A stretch of 64,000 nt of DNA. Source: Amborella trichopoda. Taxonomy: Eukaryota > Streptophyta > Magnoliopsida > Amborellales > Amborellaceae. Position numbers and translations under genes: made by a program. Positions 24,661 to 37,771 of the stretch are shown here, in pieces. The notes beneath the pieces were generated by a model. It worked only from the letters and a program-made list of their open reading frames with translations. It made no database searches and was not told where the DNA came from. Location: the NCBI RefSeq assembly GCF_000471905.2, contig NW_006499969.1, forward strand, positions 477,516-541,515, read 5' to 3'. Within the stretch, counting starts at the first letter, position 1; the number at the start of each line of letters is the position of its first letter.

Positions 24661-26560
24661 GTCTCAGTTTGCTCGTAGGAAGGTAATATAAAGCTCCTTC
24701 TCATATGGTGACATGTTAGCTGAAATAAAAGTTGGCCTCAGGTCATTCTCAGCACCCAAGTTTATTTCCCGAGATCATCAGCCATAATATGCCCACCTTC
24801 TTCCCATTCTTTACGAGCTTCTTGAACTTCCATCTCATCATCGGTCGGTGATCCGAGGGGTCCTTCATTAACCTCGAATGTCTCAACCTTTGAGTTTGTA
24901 GGTACCCATGTTTTTGACATCTCCACCTCAAATTGGGCTTTGACGGTTTAGAGCACGGTTGCTACTTCTACTGCTTGCCTGCTTGAGGAGGGATCAACTT
25001 CAAGGGGAGGGAGTGAATAGGGTTGAGAGAGCGAATTTTGAGGCACCTGGGTCGGTTGGGAAGAGCAGGGCTCAGAGAGTGGGAGGGGAGGGTTATGTGA
25101 TTCAACGATCATAAATACAGTGGGCACATCATTCTTGTCTTTGTGATAACCATTTTTATTTCTTTCTGGGTCCTCCACTGGCTTTAGTGAGATATTAGGC
25201 TGTAAGGTAGGATTAGGTGGTGAAACCTTGTTTTGGGCTACAGGTTGGCTTTGCTGTGCAATTGATATGGGTTGGAGAGGTTGTGAGGATTGGGTAGGTA
25301 AAGGTTGCGCAACCGAGCCTAGTGCTGACTAGCTAGGTTAGGTGATAGGAGTTTGTGTTGACAGAGTAGAGGTTGATGAAGGTTGAGGGTTTGGAGATGG
25401 TTGGGTGCATGGAACCAATGGTGGTCCCGGGTACCTAAGGAGTGGTGGATTAAGGTATGGGATGAGTGGAAGACCAGGGTACTTTAAGAGCCTCGGTTTC
25501 TGCATGAGCGACTGTAACTTCCTGCTTGACTTGAGACTGATTTGGTTAGTATTGGTCAGTGCTTCAGAGACTTGCACCATGTGACATGCTTCGTGAGAAT
25601 GGAAGCTTTGCTCTCTTAACTCTTTCATTCTTTGCTCGAAGTCGGGCTTCAGAGGCCATTGGACTCCCTTGGCCTTGGGATTCTTTTTGCTTGATGGGCT
25701 CCTCAGTAATAGGAGGAGGCTTATTGTTGGCTCTGGATGCCAAGGCGTCAGCGACTGTCAGGAACCCAGCTGCTTGGGCCACTGTCTTCTTTAGCTGTTT
25801 TTGATACTGCCTTCTAAGGTTGTAACTTTTTCTCTCTTTATTAAGAGCCTCAAAGTTCGGGCATTCGAAAGTTGTACCTGCAAAGAACATATTAGAAGAA
25901 TAAGAATAAGAAGGGCTAGAAGAGTCGGGGATAGAAGGTGGGGGAGAGCTTTTAAGGTCGTCACTCAAATTGGATCGAATCTGGGTAGCTTTTAGCGTCA
26001 TCACCGGAATTGGACACATACAGGGAATCATTTAAGTCTTCACCCTGCTTGGATCGTTTGGGGGGGGGTTTAATGTCATCACCCTTATTGGACGTGGTGG
26101 GAAATTGAACAGAGGAAGGCTCAAGATTGTCCTCCTGATCGGACTGTAGGTCTTGGTCAGCGGAAGCGGTCGACTTGGGAAAGAAGTCTTGTAGGGTCGG
26201 TAATGAAGGAAGGAGCTTGAGTAATTCCACCTCGGCTTGAGGTTGAGGAGCTCTTCTCTTTCAACGAGTGGCCCTCGGTGCTCTTCTCCTTTTGCCGTTT
26301 TTAGGAACAGGAGCAGGCTAACCAGGTTCACGTGCCTTAGGAACTGGCTTTGCTTAGCGAACCACTTCCCTTCTCATGGACTTCATCATGTTTCATCCTC
26401 GATAGACTTTCCATGGTTGGGAAGTTGAGGGTTCGTCAGAATCAGAAGGCTCAGGCAGTGTGTCCTCACCGGAGGTCTGTGTCTGAGTGACCTATTGTGT
26501 TGGCGGTTTGGCAGTTCGAATGTCATCTCCTGGGATAGTGTCAGAGACGTGTCCTCCTTG
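24661..26560 (-). pseudogene. Tat-A gag-RT linker, protease not recognised
   Basis: Open stretches on the minus strand (24948-25178, 25338-25628, 25564-26031, 25961-26230) are rich in proline, serine and acidic residues. A GDDxK motif repeats (SNKGDDIKPPP, SNSGDDAKSYP, SDDLKSSPP). A basic, alpha-helical-looking block, NKERKSYNLRRQYQKQLKK (about 25800-25855), has its counterpart in Tat-B at about 50300-50360. An aspartic protease should lie in this interval, but I find no D(S/T)G motif in context. It may be too decayed to see. Confidence 0.6.
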
Positions 26561-28125
26561 GAATTTCTTCATGATTATGGCTTGGAAGGCGAAGCACCCG
26601 TCTAAGTCGTGACCTCGTATCTTGTGATACGGGCACTAGAGGTTCAGGGTCCCTCGAGCTAGGTGCCTGGGTTGTCATAACGGCTTTGGTGTAATCACCC
26701 CTACTTGAAGCATTATGCCGAACATCACCTGAAGAAGGTCTGGTGGTAGTCCGTCAATATGATACTCTTGCTTGTCTTCTTCTTGAATTGTCACCACATG
26801 GGATTCTTCAGCTGTCTTGAATGCTTTCTTGAGACTATCGAGCTGTATCTGCCCATTTTGGATTATAGCCTTGATGTGTTCTTTAAGAGTGAGGCAGTCT
26901 TGAACGGGGTGCCCCAACATTTTGTGATAGGGGCAGTAATTTTTGTGCATGAAAAAATAAGCATCTTCTGACTTCTTCATCTCTGGCAAGGCGATCATTT
27001 GTTGCTTCAACAACATCTGGAGTAGGGTCGAGACCCACTCTTTATTGTAGCTGTAGACTTTCTTTCTCTTCTTAGCCCAATAGTCCTCTTTATAAAGGTT
27101 TGGAGGTGGAGGCACCTTATTGTAGAACTGGGGTTTCTATTGGGCTACCTAAGATGTCCCCTGAGTATTTGCAGGGTTGACCCCCTTAGAGAAATTCAAA
27201 GTTTGAGGAGAGGCCTTCTTAAGAACCAATACAGTAACAACATCACTGATCAGTCCTTTATGTTGATTGCCTCGAGAATTGGGACTAACATTACCCCCGT
27301 TTGATGATTGTGTCTAGGGTCAGCTGTGATACTTGAATAGGCTCTCTATACAATCGCTTTGGAGATCATGTCTGATATAGAAGTTGGGTTCGAAGCCTCA
27401 ACATGCAGGGAGATCCCTGGCTGCATGTTGTGCACACATGTTTAGGCCACAAAAATTTCAGACATGGGGGTATCTTGGTGAGCAACTAGATATCTTCATC
27501 TTGCAATGAATTGATCGACGCGTATCTGGGTTCTGGGTCAATGTGAGAAGCTCAATGGCTTGAACTTCTCTTTCGACTTCGTAGAAGCGCTTGTAGAGAA
27601 AGTTCTCCATTTCTTCCCAGGTTTGCATTGAGTTCGAAGGGAGTCAGGCATACCACTTGAATGCCAACCTGTCAAGAGTTTCAACAAGCTGACGGAGAAG
27701 AAGCCTCCCAACAGCTGCTGTCTCTTGACACGCCCAATGGAAATGGGCAATATGCTGGTGAGGCGAACTTGTGCTGTTAAAGAGCGGGAGTCTCCCCTTC
27801 TGGTAATTAGGGGGGAACGGGAGCTGATCGATGTAAGAGGGATAGGGCTTCTGGTAAAGATCCGTAACCCTGCATGCTCGGGATCTGCCTGGCCCTCAAG
27901 CTATGGGTGACCATGGCATCGATATCAACTTGTGAGATTTGATGAGGGGAGGAATGGTCATGTGGCTGGATAAGGAGAATTGGCCCCCTGGTGAGATGAG
28001 TTCCCAGGGAGCCGAGTACGTTCCATTAGCTCGATCTTCTCCATCATCCTACTCATCATATCCTCGAACCGATTCATACAGTCTTCTTGGTAGTCGTTGG
28101 GCTCCTCAACGACCATCACGCTGAC
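26561..28125 (-). pseudogene. Tat-A Gag (capsid-like region and two CHHC knuckles)
   Basis: The capsid-like part reads on the minus strand from about 28125 to 27330: YQEDCMNRFEDMMSRMEKIE, YIDQLPFPPNY, and the conserved WEEMENFLYKRFYEVEREVQ block (27570-27630), typical of retrotransposon Gag. The later part, open at 26675-27115, holds YCPYHKMLGHPVQDC (about 26910-26955). A second knuckle, CPYHKIRGHDLDGC, lies at about 26600-26640. Both have the spacing C-x2-H-x4-H-x4-C, with histidine where the usual knuckle has its second cysteine. Gag packages the element RNA. Frameshifts split the frame at several points (near 27330, 27540 and 27900). Confidence 0.8.
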
Positions 28126-29732
28126 TGTCTCTTCAGGGAGATTGATCTTTTGTGCGGTTGGGGTCCTGCATACCCGATGAACTGAATGCGGCAGGTCGGT
28201 CAGTAGGGTTTTGACATGCCCCTACTGTGCTCGAGCCTTGTACGTTGATCAGGTCAAGACCTATTCATAATGTTCTTGAGACCGTAAGGGCTGCAAGGTT
28301 GGGTCATCTCCTACGACACTAACAACCGTGCAGGATTTTGGCTTTTCCACCTCAGGCTCGGCTGCGGCCTGTAGTTGGTAAGGTGTTCTTGGCCAGGAAG
28401 TCAACAAACTTGTTTACCCCGAGTGTCTTGGGTTCTTCTCTCGGCACTATTAACATTCCTCAGTCATGCTTGGCTCTCTGGCTTTGATATACTTCCCTCT
28501 AGAACCAAGACTGGGACCGTGATTGTGAATGGTCCGCTTTCTTCAAGCATTTCCGGGCAGCCTCCATGACGTGAGGCAAGGGATGCAAGCCAGAAACAGG
28601 AGTCAGCTCGGTCTTCTGTCTTGGCTTGGGGAGAGACGGGGGATGGAAGACCTCATCACCCAAGGGAGCCTTGCCCTGAGCTCTCTTGTGAGCTTAAAAG
28701 GTAGGACCGGTTTGAAGAGGGTACTACAAGAGGGTTTTCTTAAGGAAAACCTTCGAGTACCAGGTCTTGAGTGGTTCAGCTGGAGGAGAAGGGACGAACA
28801 GGGGAGGAGACAGTCGCCAATAAATTTTCGATCGGAAGCCTGAAGCAGCTTGTTGAGGTGGTACGTGTGTGCTCTTTGAAGAAGGGTTTCGGGTGACCTG
28901 GGGGTCAATCCGGGCTCGAGCAGTAGGTTTGGCCTTAGACGACCGAATACTGTGAGCATGTGTTTGTGAGGGATTGGCCTTGTGACCACCCCTCACAGAG
29001 TGCGCAGGTATGTGCAAAGAGGGATGATGAGGGTGGGTCATCTCTCGTGTGTTCGAGTAAGCGCAACCACAAGGCAGCCCCGAGTAGTGCGATATATACA
29101 CAAAAGGAATACATGGCCAGGTCCAAGAAGACCCGAACTCGGACAGTGACTCGAGGCAGCTTGAGAGTTGCCCCGACGTGTGGCTCGAGTGGATAGACCA
29201 CGAGCTCTGGTGCATGTGTGGGAGGTGGTGGCCTTAGAGGCTCCTCCTCTGTGTGTCGAGCCTCTTGTTAAAGGGGCCCGATGTGATTGAGAGTGGGGGG
29301 TGGCCTTATGGCAACCCACAGGAGCAATGACAACTGGACTGCCAATTACAGGAAAGGAATGGACGGCCTTTTGGCTGCCCCGAGCAGCGGGATCGACAAG
29401 TGACTTACCGGTAGCAAGGTGCATGCGGTGTGTGGTGGCTAGTGCGCCACCATGAAAGGTGCATTGGTGGAGGGCCCACCAAGGCCAAGAGATGGGGAGT
29501 GAGGGACTTTTAGATTCCTCACACCAATCCAGGTAAGGACCTGGGAGCTTGACATTGGGTCAACACTAAGCAAGAAGGCCGGGAACGAGGTTTGGGGAAC
29601 CTGTTCTCGAGATCAAAAAGTCTCCAACTCGGATGAAGGGGTTGACCAACCCCGAAGTCATGTGTATGTTAGTGAGTAGGAAACAGAAGAAAGGAAAGCC
29701 AAACAAAGATGATCCGACTATGGGGTAGTGTG
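28126..29732 (-). other. Tat-A 5' internal leader and possible gag N-terminus
   Basis: The 1.6 kb between the Gag core and the primer site. Minus-strand open stretches (28603-28989, 28724-29215, 29038-29424) carry no recognisable motif. In Ogre-type elements an extra ORF1 can sit here; I cannot confirm one. Nearly all of it is missing from Tat-B, where only about 180 bp separate gag from the primer site. Confidence 0.5.
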
Positions 29733-29750
29733 TCCCCAGTGGAGTCGCCA
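29733..29750 (-). promoter_or_regulatory. Tat-A primer-binding site
   Basis: Minus strand TGGCGACTCCACTGGGGA, starting 3 bases after the LTR end CCTAACCA. It is the complement of a tRNA 3' end TCCCCAGTGGAGTCGCCA. From memory this matches a plant tRNA-Arg, the primer usually given for Tat/Ogre elements; the tRNA identity needs a database check. Confidence 0.85.
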
Positions 29751-31044
29751 AGCTGGTTAGGTACCTCGATTTCACCCTTCTGGACGGGATGACCTGATGG
29801 CGTGGTTCCAGGTTCAGGATGGACCCGGGACCTGAGATTGCTCTCTCGGGAACAGTGTAAAGGAGACACGGGTAGGAATACAAACCGGTGAGGGAGGAAT
29901 TTTGGTCATGAGGTGGGACTCACCTCACATGGTCCATGACACACTCGGGCTGCTCGCACGGGCACTCATGTGAAATGCCCCCTAGCCTGTGGCCAGTTCA
30001 GAATCGCCTCCTTAGACCTGTTTCTTCTTTCCTGCGACCACTCACACAATAGAATACAGATAAGTGGGTAAGAAGACCCGACCTTTTCTTAGGGTGAACG
30101 CACACACATAGCTTATACACGGAGGAAAAATGGGAAAATAACATGGTGTAATCTGCGTCATTTCGACAGCCTCACGACGTCTCCTTGATGAAGGACCCCT
30201 AATACATATTTTACAGCAAAGAGAATGGGGAGAACATGTCATAGAATCCGTGTCAAATGGACAGCCTTCCAATGTCTTCTTTAACAAGGGACTCACGACA
30301 CATTCACCTTTCTGTAGAGAGTAAATGAAAAGGGGTGAGAGAGGAAACAAAGGCTGGTTTGGCTTTCACCCAGCTCTTTAGAAATAAAATGTATTTTTGT
30401 GACAAGAGAGAAATGAGAGACGAAGTCTAGTTTGGATTTCACTTAGCTCTTCAGAGGTAGAAAAAGAAAAATATTATTTTAGAGAGAGGAAGAAGAATGG
30501 ATAAGAAAAAGGGTGAAGGTTAGCTTAGCTCTCGCTAAACCTTCCAAATGGGGAGAAGAGACGAGAACAAGGAGAGAAGAAGAGAAAAGAAGTGAGAGAA
30601 GAAGGAGAAAGGGGTGAACACTAGCTTGGCTCTTGTTAAACCTTTCAAAGGGGGAGAAGAGACAAGAAGAAAGAGAGAAGAAGAGAAGAGAAGTGAGAAA
30701 AGAAAGAGAGAGGAAAAATTTTGACCCAATGGCCAGATTGGTATGGTGGATAGAATGGCACGACGGCTAGTTTGACACGGTAGCTAAATAGGCACGGTGG
30801 TTAGACTGACACGATGGCTAAACTGCTCGACAGCAAGACTGACACGGATGCATGACTAACACAGCAGTAAAATAGGAACGATGTCAAGACTGACATGATG
30901 GCTAGTCTGGCGCGGCAGCTGGACGGGCACGATGGTTAGACTGGTATGGCAGTTAAATTGCTTAGCTACAAGACTGGCACGGTGGCAAAAGACTCATCCT
31001 GCTATTTAGTCAAGCAAGCAAAAGAGAGAGAAAGAGGAGAAAGA

Positions 31045-31620
31045 TTGCGCATGGTGGTGTACCCTACTGTGCCAGATAGAGAGAGAGAAGAGAGAGAAAA
31101 ATCACGCACGGTGGTATATCCCACCATGCCAGACAAAGAGAGATGAAAGAGAAAGGTTGCGCACGGTGGTGTACTCTGTTGTGCCAGATAGAGAGAGAAG
31201 AGAGAGAAAGAGGCTCATGGTGGTGTACCCCATTGTGTTAGATGAAGAGAGAGAAGAGAGAGAAAGAGGTGCACAACAGTGTACGCAGCCATGCCGGAGA
31301 GAGAGAGAAGAGAGAGAAAGAGGCACATGGTGGTGTATCTCACCATGCCAGATGGAGAGAGAGAAGAGAGAAAGAGGCGTTCGATGGTGTACCCCACCGT
31401 GCCAGATAGAGAGAAGAGAGAGAAAGAGGCGCACGGTGTGTACCCCATCGCGTTAGACAGTGAAAGAAGAGAGAGAAAGAGGCATACATCGACGTACCCC
31501 GTCGTGCCAGATAAAGAGAGAAGAGAGAGAAAGAGGCGCACGACAGTGCCCCACCGTGCTAAACAAAGAGAGAGAGGAGAGAAGAGGCACATGACATTAA
31601 ACCCCACTATGCCAGATAGA
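31045..31620. repeat. U5 hairpin array, Tat-A 5' LTR (about 11 units)
   Basis: Units of 50-56 bp with the inverted-repeat core CACGGTGG...CCACCGTG and its variants (for example CATGGTG...CACCATG near 31330), each followed by GCCAGA and a GA-rich spacer. It lies just on the U5 side of the poly(A) site. Confidence 0.88.
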
Positions 31621-32326
31621 GAGAGAGAAGAGAGAGAAAGAGGAAAGAAGAAGAGAAAGAAAGAAGAGAGAGAAAAGAAAGAAGTAGATAGAAAGAAAAG
31701 AAGTAGAGAGAGAAAAGAAAGAAGTAGCCAAAGAAAGGAAAAAACAAGAGAGAAAGGAAAGGAGCAAAGGGAGAAAGGAAAGAAGAAGAAAGAGAAAGGA
31801 AAGATGAAGGAAGAGGAAGAAGAGAGAAATAAGAGAGAGACAGAGGAGAGAGAAGAAGAGAGAGAAAGAAGATAGAGGAGAGAGAAAGAGAGTTACTTGG
31901 ATGGTTGAGGGGTACTCGCTAAAATATTCTCTCTCCTCTCTCTCTCTCTAAACCATGAGCCAAAACCTCAAGCAAAAGCTAATTTTTTAATTGATCAAGC
32001 CGGGGTCCATATACAATAGCATCACGTGCTTCTATAGAGTTGAAGTCCAAACATGGGTGGATGCCCAATGTTTAACCTAATTGTGGGAAAATAGGAATTA
32101 AATGAGTTTAAAAAAAATTAAGAAATAAAGGGTAAAATGACGATTTTGCCTCGCACCCACAAATCCTAAAATTCCAATTAAGTTTCTTTCATGGCCATGC
32201 AACCTTTGCAATCTTTCGGGGTGCGTTCGGGGTCTTTTCGGTCTTTATCTTGCCAAAAGATTATTCTTTTGTTGATCAGCTCGGGAAGACGGTCGTTTTG
32301 ATACCCATTCGAACCATGGATCAAAC

Positions 32327-32753
32327 CTTTGATCTATAATCATGAGATGTGAAAATCATGAGAAACAGATGATCTTTGATTCAATATTACGCCCATTTCT
32401 CATTATTTTTCTACGATTTCTTCACTATATTCATGAGCGTTTAGCGACGAACGTGGCTCGATTTGGTGTCTGAACGACCTTTTTCCAAATTTGGTATTTT
32501 AGCTAGAGTTTGGTTTTGGGTGGCCGGAAATTGCAGCACCTTTGATCTACAATCATGAGATGTGAAAATCATGAGAAACAGATGATCTTTGACTCAATAT
32601 CACGCCCATTTCTCATTGTTTTTCTAGGATTTCTTCACTATATTCATCAGCGTTTGGAGACGAACGTGGCTCGATTTGGTGTCTGAACGACCTTTTTCCA
32701 AATTTGGTATTTTAGCTAGAGTTTGGTTTCGGGTGGCTGGAAATTGCAGCACC
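32327..32753. repeat. 214-bp tandem duplication in the Tat-A 5' LTR
   Basis: Two copies beginning CTTTGATCTA and containing GAAACAGATGATCTTTGA; the matching part of the 3' LTR (about 16520-16745) has one copy. Confidence 0.9.
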
Positions 32754-33586
32754 TACGACTTCGTCGTGCGGCGAATCTGACCATCCATCACACGAGATGT
32801 TTGGCTTGAACGAAGCCGTTGACCTCGTGCTTCTAATGGGTCTAGTTTGAGGTCGATCTGTCGCACATGGTCGTGAGGTGGTCGTTTGATTGAGGCGCGC
32901 TCTTGCTAGAAAATCTTCAACCTTGCTTTGAATTGCAATCTTCTCTCTAGTTTTTCTCCCAGCTCAGATCACGACATGGGTCGTACCACATATCGAAATG
33001 TTCAGGTCGACGAGACGTACATGCTTCCAAAATTTGTGTTTGATCTGACCTTGGACAAGAAAGATATGACCATCCAAAGTTTAGCCCGAAACTCAAAAAC
33101 ACAGTTTCCATTAATGAGGGTGAACTGTAATAGTGTGAGGCCTACCTGTTTTGGGTAATTTTGCCATAACTTTGTCCAGAAATATCTGATCAAGATAAAA
33201 CATGGTCCCTAGGGGTTTTTAGATATTTCAGATCTAATGGTGTTAGCCTCATGGTCATTTGACGCTCCGATGATAGGGCTGTATTTATATGGTTCATTTC
33301 CAAGGCGTTGGAGGCCGATTTTCCTAAAATTGTTTCTGCATCTGCATTGCCTTAAACTTGTCGGATAACGACGAAACTTGGCAGGTGTTCTTAGGAGACT
33401 GTTACGCACGATGTTGAACCTTCTTAGGCCATTCTTAGACTTTTTGACATTTCACTTATGGATCAGAGCTTATTGTCCTACGGCTTCTGTAGTCCACATG
33501 CATTTTGGTACCAGCGGATGTAGGTCGCGAACTACTTTCTACTTATTTGCATCGAGGATACCAGTGTTGAAAATTACCTTTAAACA

Positions 33587-34830
33587 AGACCATCTAAAAT
33601 GTTTCATTTATTTAAAAAATTGAGGTATTACTGCTTAGTCGAATTTTTTGGTATTTTTGTGTTGGGGTCCTATTTTCTTAGAGTATTTTGATTCCAGTTT
33701 TTTGCCCTATTGACATGGAGCGGTTCAATATTGCTAACATCAAACTGGTCATGTAGATCTTTGTTCACCGTCACTAGAGCTTTATTGGACTTTTATAAGG
33801 CACTTAAATAGCTTTCGTTAGACCCTTTCATATATATAAGGTATATCTAGATTTAAACTAGTTTGATTTAATTACGGCAAATAAATTTGTTATTTGTTAT
33901 TCTGTAACCCTGTTTCTAGTTTTGTCAGAGTTATATACAATTGGTGTTAATAATGAACTTTTTACGTCATTGACAATTGAATTCATTGAAGTTTTGGACT
34001 TTACACCATAAGTTTAGGATTTGATTATTCCATTTTTTTGTTTTATGGATGGCTTTCTGAATTTTCTTATTTTAGTGTTAGGTTTATAATAGTGAGCAAT
34101 CTATCGGTTATTTTTAAACAGCTTTTTTTCCGAGTTATTTGATTATTTGTTCATATGTCAATTATTTACATTTTTCTATTTGAATTCTTTAGCTATAGGC
34201 TTTTGTGGATTGGGGTTGTCTCTCATCGCATGGTTTCATCTAAACCGTTCATCATAAAAGGATAAATAATGGCCGCTAGGGGAGTGAGATTGCTTTTCCA
34301 CTACGATGGTTCCTTCAAGTGAAATCTGAATGATGGGCGGATTTACTGTAGGGCCCGGAATTTGAAAGTGGCAATTTATAATAGGACAAAGTATATATAA
34401 AGTTGCAACCTTATACTGTTGAAGTAAGGTGCATCTAAAAAATCCTACAGAGGAGAGTGTTTTGGCATTGGATAACTCTCCAAGTAATCATCTTGACGTC
34501 GAGATGCATGGATATAAATAAAAAAATGTGTTCTAAGTCTAAAAAATAATGTATATTGTAACAAGTTATCTGTACTATTTATTTCAAGATTTTCAAGTGT
34601 TTCTTGATTGGCTCAATTTGTTCAATTTTTTAAATTTAAAAGTTTATACTTGAGGATGAAAAGAGATTTTTGAGCCATCATAAAGTCTTCGACACCGAAA
34701 TGACATCTCTAAAAAATTTTTACAAGCACGCCTTATTTGTACAGTATATGGAGGCAACCTTATACTGACCAAACCTTTTATAATATGAATGATCTCTGAA
34801 GACAACTAAAGGCACATTTGGGAATATAAC
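33587..34830. other. Unassigned AT-rich stretch
   Basis: No gene, terminal repeat or domain recognised. The word GCAACCTTATACTG occurs twice (near 34404 and 34753). Confidence 0.5.
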
Positions 34831-35059
34831 ATGGCGCAAGGAATACGACTGTTATGTATCATGAAAAGGATTCACAACAATGTAGATTTGGTTGAAGATA
34901 TGACAAGGATTTCATGTATGTTATTAGCGGCTCCTGGAATTTGTGTTGCAAAACAACAAATAGATCCAATCATTGGGGAACATCAACGGAACCGCCGAGC
35001 CACGAAAATGCCACACTTTGGGACTAGGAACTTCGACAATGACCGAAATAAATACGTTA

Positions 35060-35400
35060 GGGCCATGACACCTCATACATACTGCCCTACCTCATTGAAA
35101 TCTTTTAACATCTCCTGGTAGCTCATGGGCTCTTCCTTGCCCTTCGAGTTGGCCAATATTGTCATGATAATCAGTCGAAACAAATAAGTCCTGTGGCAAT
35201 GGAGATGTTCTATGATTGGGTTATCTGGAAGTCGAGTGAATCTGCTCCTCAACCATGTGGACTTGATAGGCATGAGTTCAACTTCGCTGGGGCAACTTCC
35301 CAGAGACACTGGTATATGTAGGTATGATACTGCTGGCAATTGCCAAACCATAACTTCAACTGTAATGTCCTCCACACATTGTATAGTGCGGCATTATCTG
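35060..35400 (-). pseudogene. Plant mobile domain (PMD/MAIN-like) fragment
   Basis: The minus-strand frame 35375-35073 reads, in order, LGSCPSEVELMPIKSTWLRS, a FTRLPDNPIIEHL block, the TYLFRLI block and MLKDFNEVGQYV. A stop follows (35073-35075), then GVMALTYLFRSL. This matches the order of the plant mobile domain found in MAIN-like host proteins and in some Mutator and gypsy elements (WLR..F, RAYxLxLIG, LLxDFxxxGxYxWG, ALAxLYRxL). The stop sits exactly where the domain has its conserved tryptophan before glycine, consistent with TGG to TGA. Sequence to its left on the + strand (34830-35070) is no longer readable as the domain. A splice-acceptor-like TTGCAG lies upstream near 35455. Whether it came from a host gene or a transposon is not decidable here. 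Confidence 0.65.
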
Positions 35401-35505
35401 CCCAATACTCTCAAGAAGGTAGGCAGCATTGGTTTCATTGCACCATATTCCTGCAAGAGCAATTATCACTAAATTATCGGTTTGATGTGGTCATCTACTG
35501 ATGAG

Positions 35506-37771
35506 TGATGTTGAGAGAAAAAAAATAAAAATAAATTTATTATTAGTTTTTGTGTTATCTTTTAAATTAGGAGGTTCGCATTTTGTGCGTAAGTTGATCT
35601 TTACAAATTGGGTTAATTAGTTAGGAATATAAATAGGATAAGTTACATTTAGGGGGTTATCTTTTGGCAACGTAGCTATCTATTGAAGAGGGTAGGCTAT
35701 GGGTAAAACGTGGCTATCTATTGAAGGGAAAGGTTTTGGATAAAACGTGACTACGTTAAGAGATAGAAAATAGGGGAGAGATAAAATAAGAAAGTTCATT
35801 GTTTATCTTCTTTTTTAATTTTTTTAGTCTATTTAAAGGGAGATTCCTTTCATTGTAAATTGATGAATGAGTTAATAAAGCTTGGTCTTTTGAAGAGATT
35901 ATTTTGGGGTGGATTCTGTTTCAGACCTTGAGAGAGGGTATATTCTCTCAACTTTTTTCTTTTTTTTTTTCCTGTATTATTTTCTCCCTGCATCAATTGG
36001 TATCAGAGCAAATTAGATCCAAAGAGCAAGTTAGACCTGGAGAAGTTAGATCTACAAAGAGCAAGTAAGAGCTAGAAATATCCGGTTTTTTACAATGCCA
36101 TGAAAAGCTAATCAAACTAATACTAAGAGCCAGAAATATCCAGTTTTTTATAATGCAACCAAAAGTTAATCAAGCTAATTCTGCTCCTGCTATGGATGAT
36201 CGTTGGGGACAAGCTATAGAAAATTTGACTAAAGCCCTAGAGGATGTTCAAACTGAAGTACGTGAAATGAAAGACATGATGCAATAGTTAGATCAGAGAT
36301 TGCAGCAGTTGGAGAATAACCTTCCTTGTGAAGAAGGTACTAGCAACCACATTAATCTTGCATCAGGAATTCCACAACAAATCCAAGGTATTGATTTCGA
36401 GCGTAATGACGATTACAGGTTACATTCGCATCCTATAAAGCAACCACGAGATTTTAATATTAAAGTTGATCTATCAGAATTTCATGGTAAGCTCCACATC
36501 GAAGGTTTTATTGATTGGTTAAGCGCGGTTGAGAATTATTTTGATTGGAGTGAATTGCTAGAAGAACGCAAGGTTAAACTTGTTGCTACCAAACTCCACG
36601 GGTATGTTGCGGCCTGGTTGGCACAAATTCAATAATCCCGACTTCGTGGTGGGAAAGACAAAATTATTGAACGGCAAAAGATGAAAAAGGAAAAATTATT
36701 GACTGGCAAAAGGTGAAAAAAAAATTGAAAGAAAATTTTCTTCCTACGGATCATGAGCAAAATTTCTTTCAAGAGCTCCAAAATCTTCTACATAATGAAA
36801 AAATAGTAGAAGATTATACCAGAGAGTTTTATCGATTAGTTGCTCAAAATAACCTCCAAGAGACGGAAGGACAAAATATTGCTCGATACGTAAATGACCT
36901 TCAACCTACCAGTGGGGATGAGGTTTTTTTACATAGACTATGGACTTTAAGTGAAGCTTTTCAATTTGCTTTACGAGTAGAGACTAAATACCAAGGGAAC
37001 ACCGATAAACGCTTTTACCCCCAAAAGGAGGTTTTACGCCAACCGAAATTAAATGAAAAAAAAAAGATAATGCAAAGTTTGTGTGTTATCGATGCAACGA
37101 ACTAGGACATCATTCGTTTGAATACATAAAAAAGAAAATGGAGGTATACTTGACTAAGAAAGAAGAAGAAGTTCCAATAGATCAAATTCAAGAAATAATC
37201 CTCTATGGTGATGAAGAAGGAGATCCGCTTTGAATCAAGCTTGAGGTCGAGCTGGTCCCAACCCCGGAAGAGTGATGCAGAGGAAAAAAAAAAAATTATT
37301 GGTTTTTGAGTTTATCTTTTAAATTCAAAGGTGCGTAGGGATATGTGGGCATTGAGCTTGTGCGTGAGTTGATATTTATGATTTGGGTTAGTTAGTTAGA
37401 AATATAAATAGAATAAATTAAATTTAGGGGATTTATCTTTTGGTAACGTGGCTATCTATTGAAGAGGGTAGGTTATGGGTAAAATGTTGCTATCTATTAA
37501 TGGGGAAGGTTTTGGATAAAATGTGGCTAGGTTAAGAGAGAGAAAATAGGGGAGAGATAAAATAAGAAAATCCATTATTTATCTTCTTTTTTAATTTTTT
37601 TAGTCTATTTAAAGGGAGATTTCCCTCATTGTAAATTGGTGAATGAGTTAATAAAATTTGGTGTCGTGAAGAGATTATGTTAAGGTAAATTCCCTTACAG
37701 ACATTGAGAAAAGGTATATTCTCTCAACTTTTTTCTTTTATTTTTTTCGTGTTATTTTTTTCCCTACATCA
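35506..37771 (+). mobile_element. Gag-only LTR retrotransposon (TR-GAG-like, Ty3/gypsy)
   Basis: LTRs at 35506-35995 (490 bp) and 37273-37771 (499 bp), each TGATG...CATCA, are flanked by a perfect duplication ATGAG (35501-35505 and 37772-37776). A canonical iMet primer site follows the 5' LTR. The 1.28-kb interior holds one gag-like frame and no protease, RT, RNase H or integrase. Such elements depend on enzymes supplied in trans. The gag sequence style points to Ty3/gypsy. Confidence 0.93.

Larger units (their letters stand above)
14362..33586 (-). mobile_element. Tat-A: large Ty3/gypsy element of Tat/Ogre type, decayed
   Basis: LTRs lie at 14362-17586 (3') and 29754-33586 (5'), with a minus-strand primer site at 29733-29750. 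On the minus strand, reading right to left, come gag, linker, RT, RNase H, second RNase H and integrase, followed by a 3.1-kb 3' UTR. The second, archaeal-type RNase H between RNase H and integrase is the hallmark of the Tat lineage. Sense-strand LTR termini read TGTTTxAA...CCTAACCA. No target duplication was found (ATACT on the left against AGACC on the right), so the ends may have been altered by recombination. Size is about 19.2 kb. Confidence 0.88.
29754..33586 (-). repeat. Tat-A 5' LTR
   Basis: Starts TGGTTAGG directly beyond the primer site and aligns with 14362-17586. It ends at about 33586 (AAACA on the +, TGTTT on the sense strand), after which homology to the 3' copies stops. Longer than the 3' LTR because of a larger hairpin array and a 214-bp duplication. 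The LTR contains U5 (29754 to about 31985), a degraded promoter near 32030 and U3 (to 33586). Confidence 0.8.
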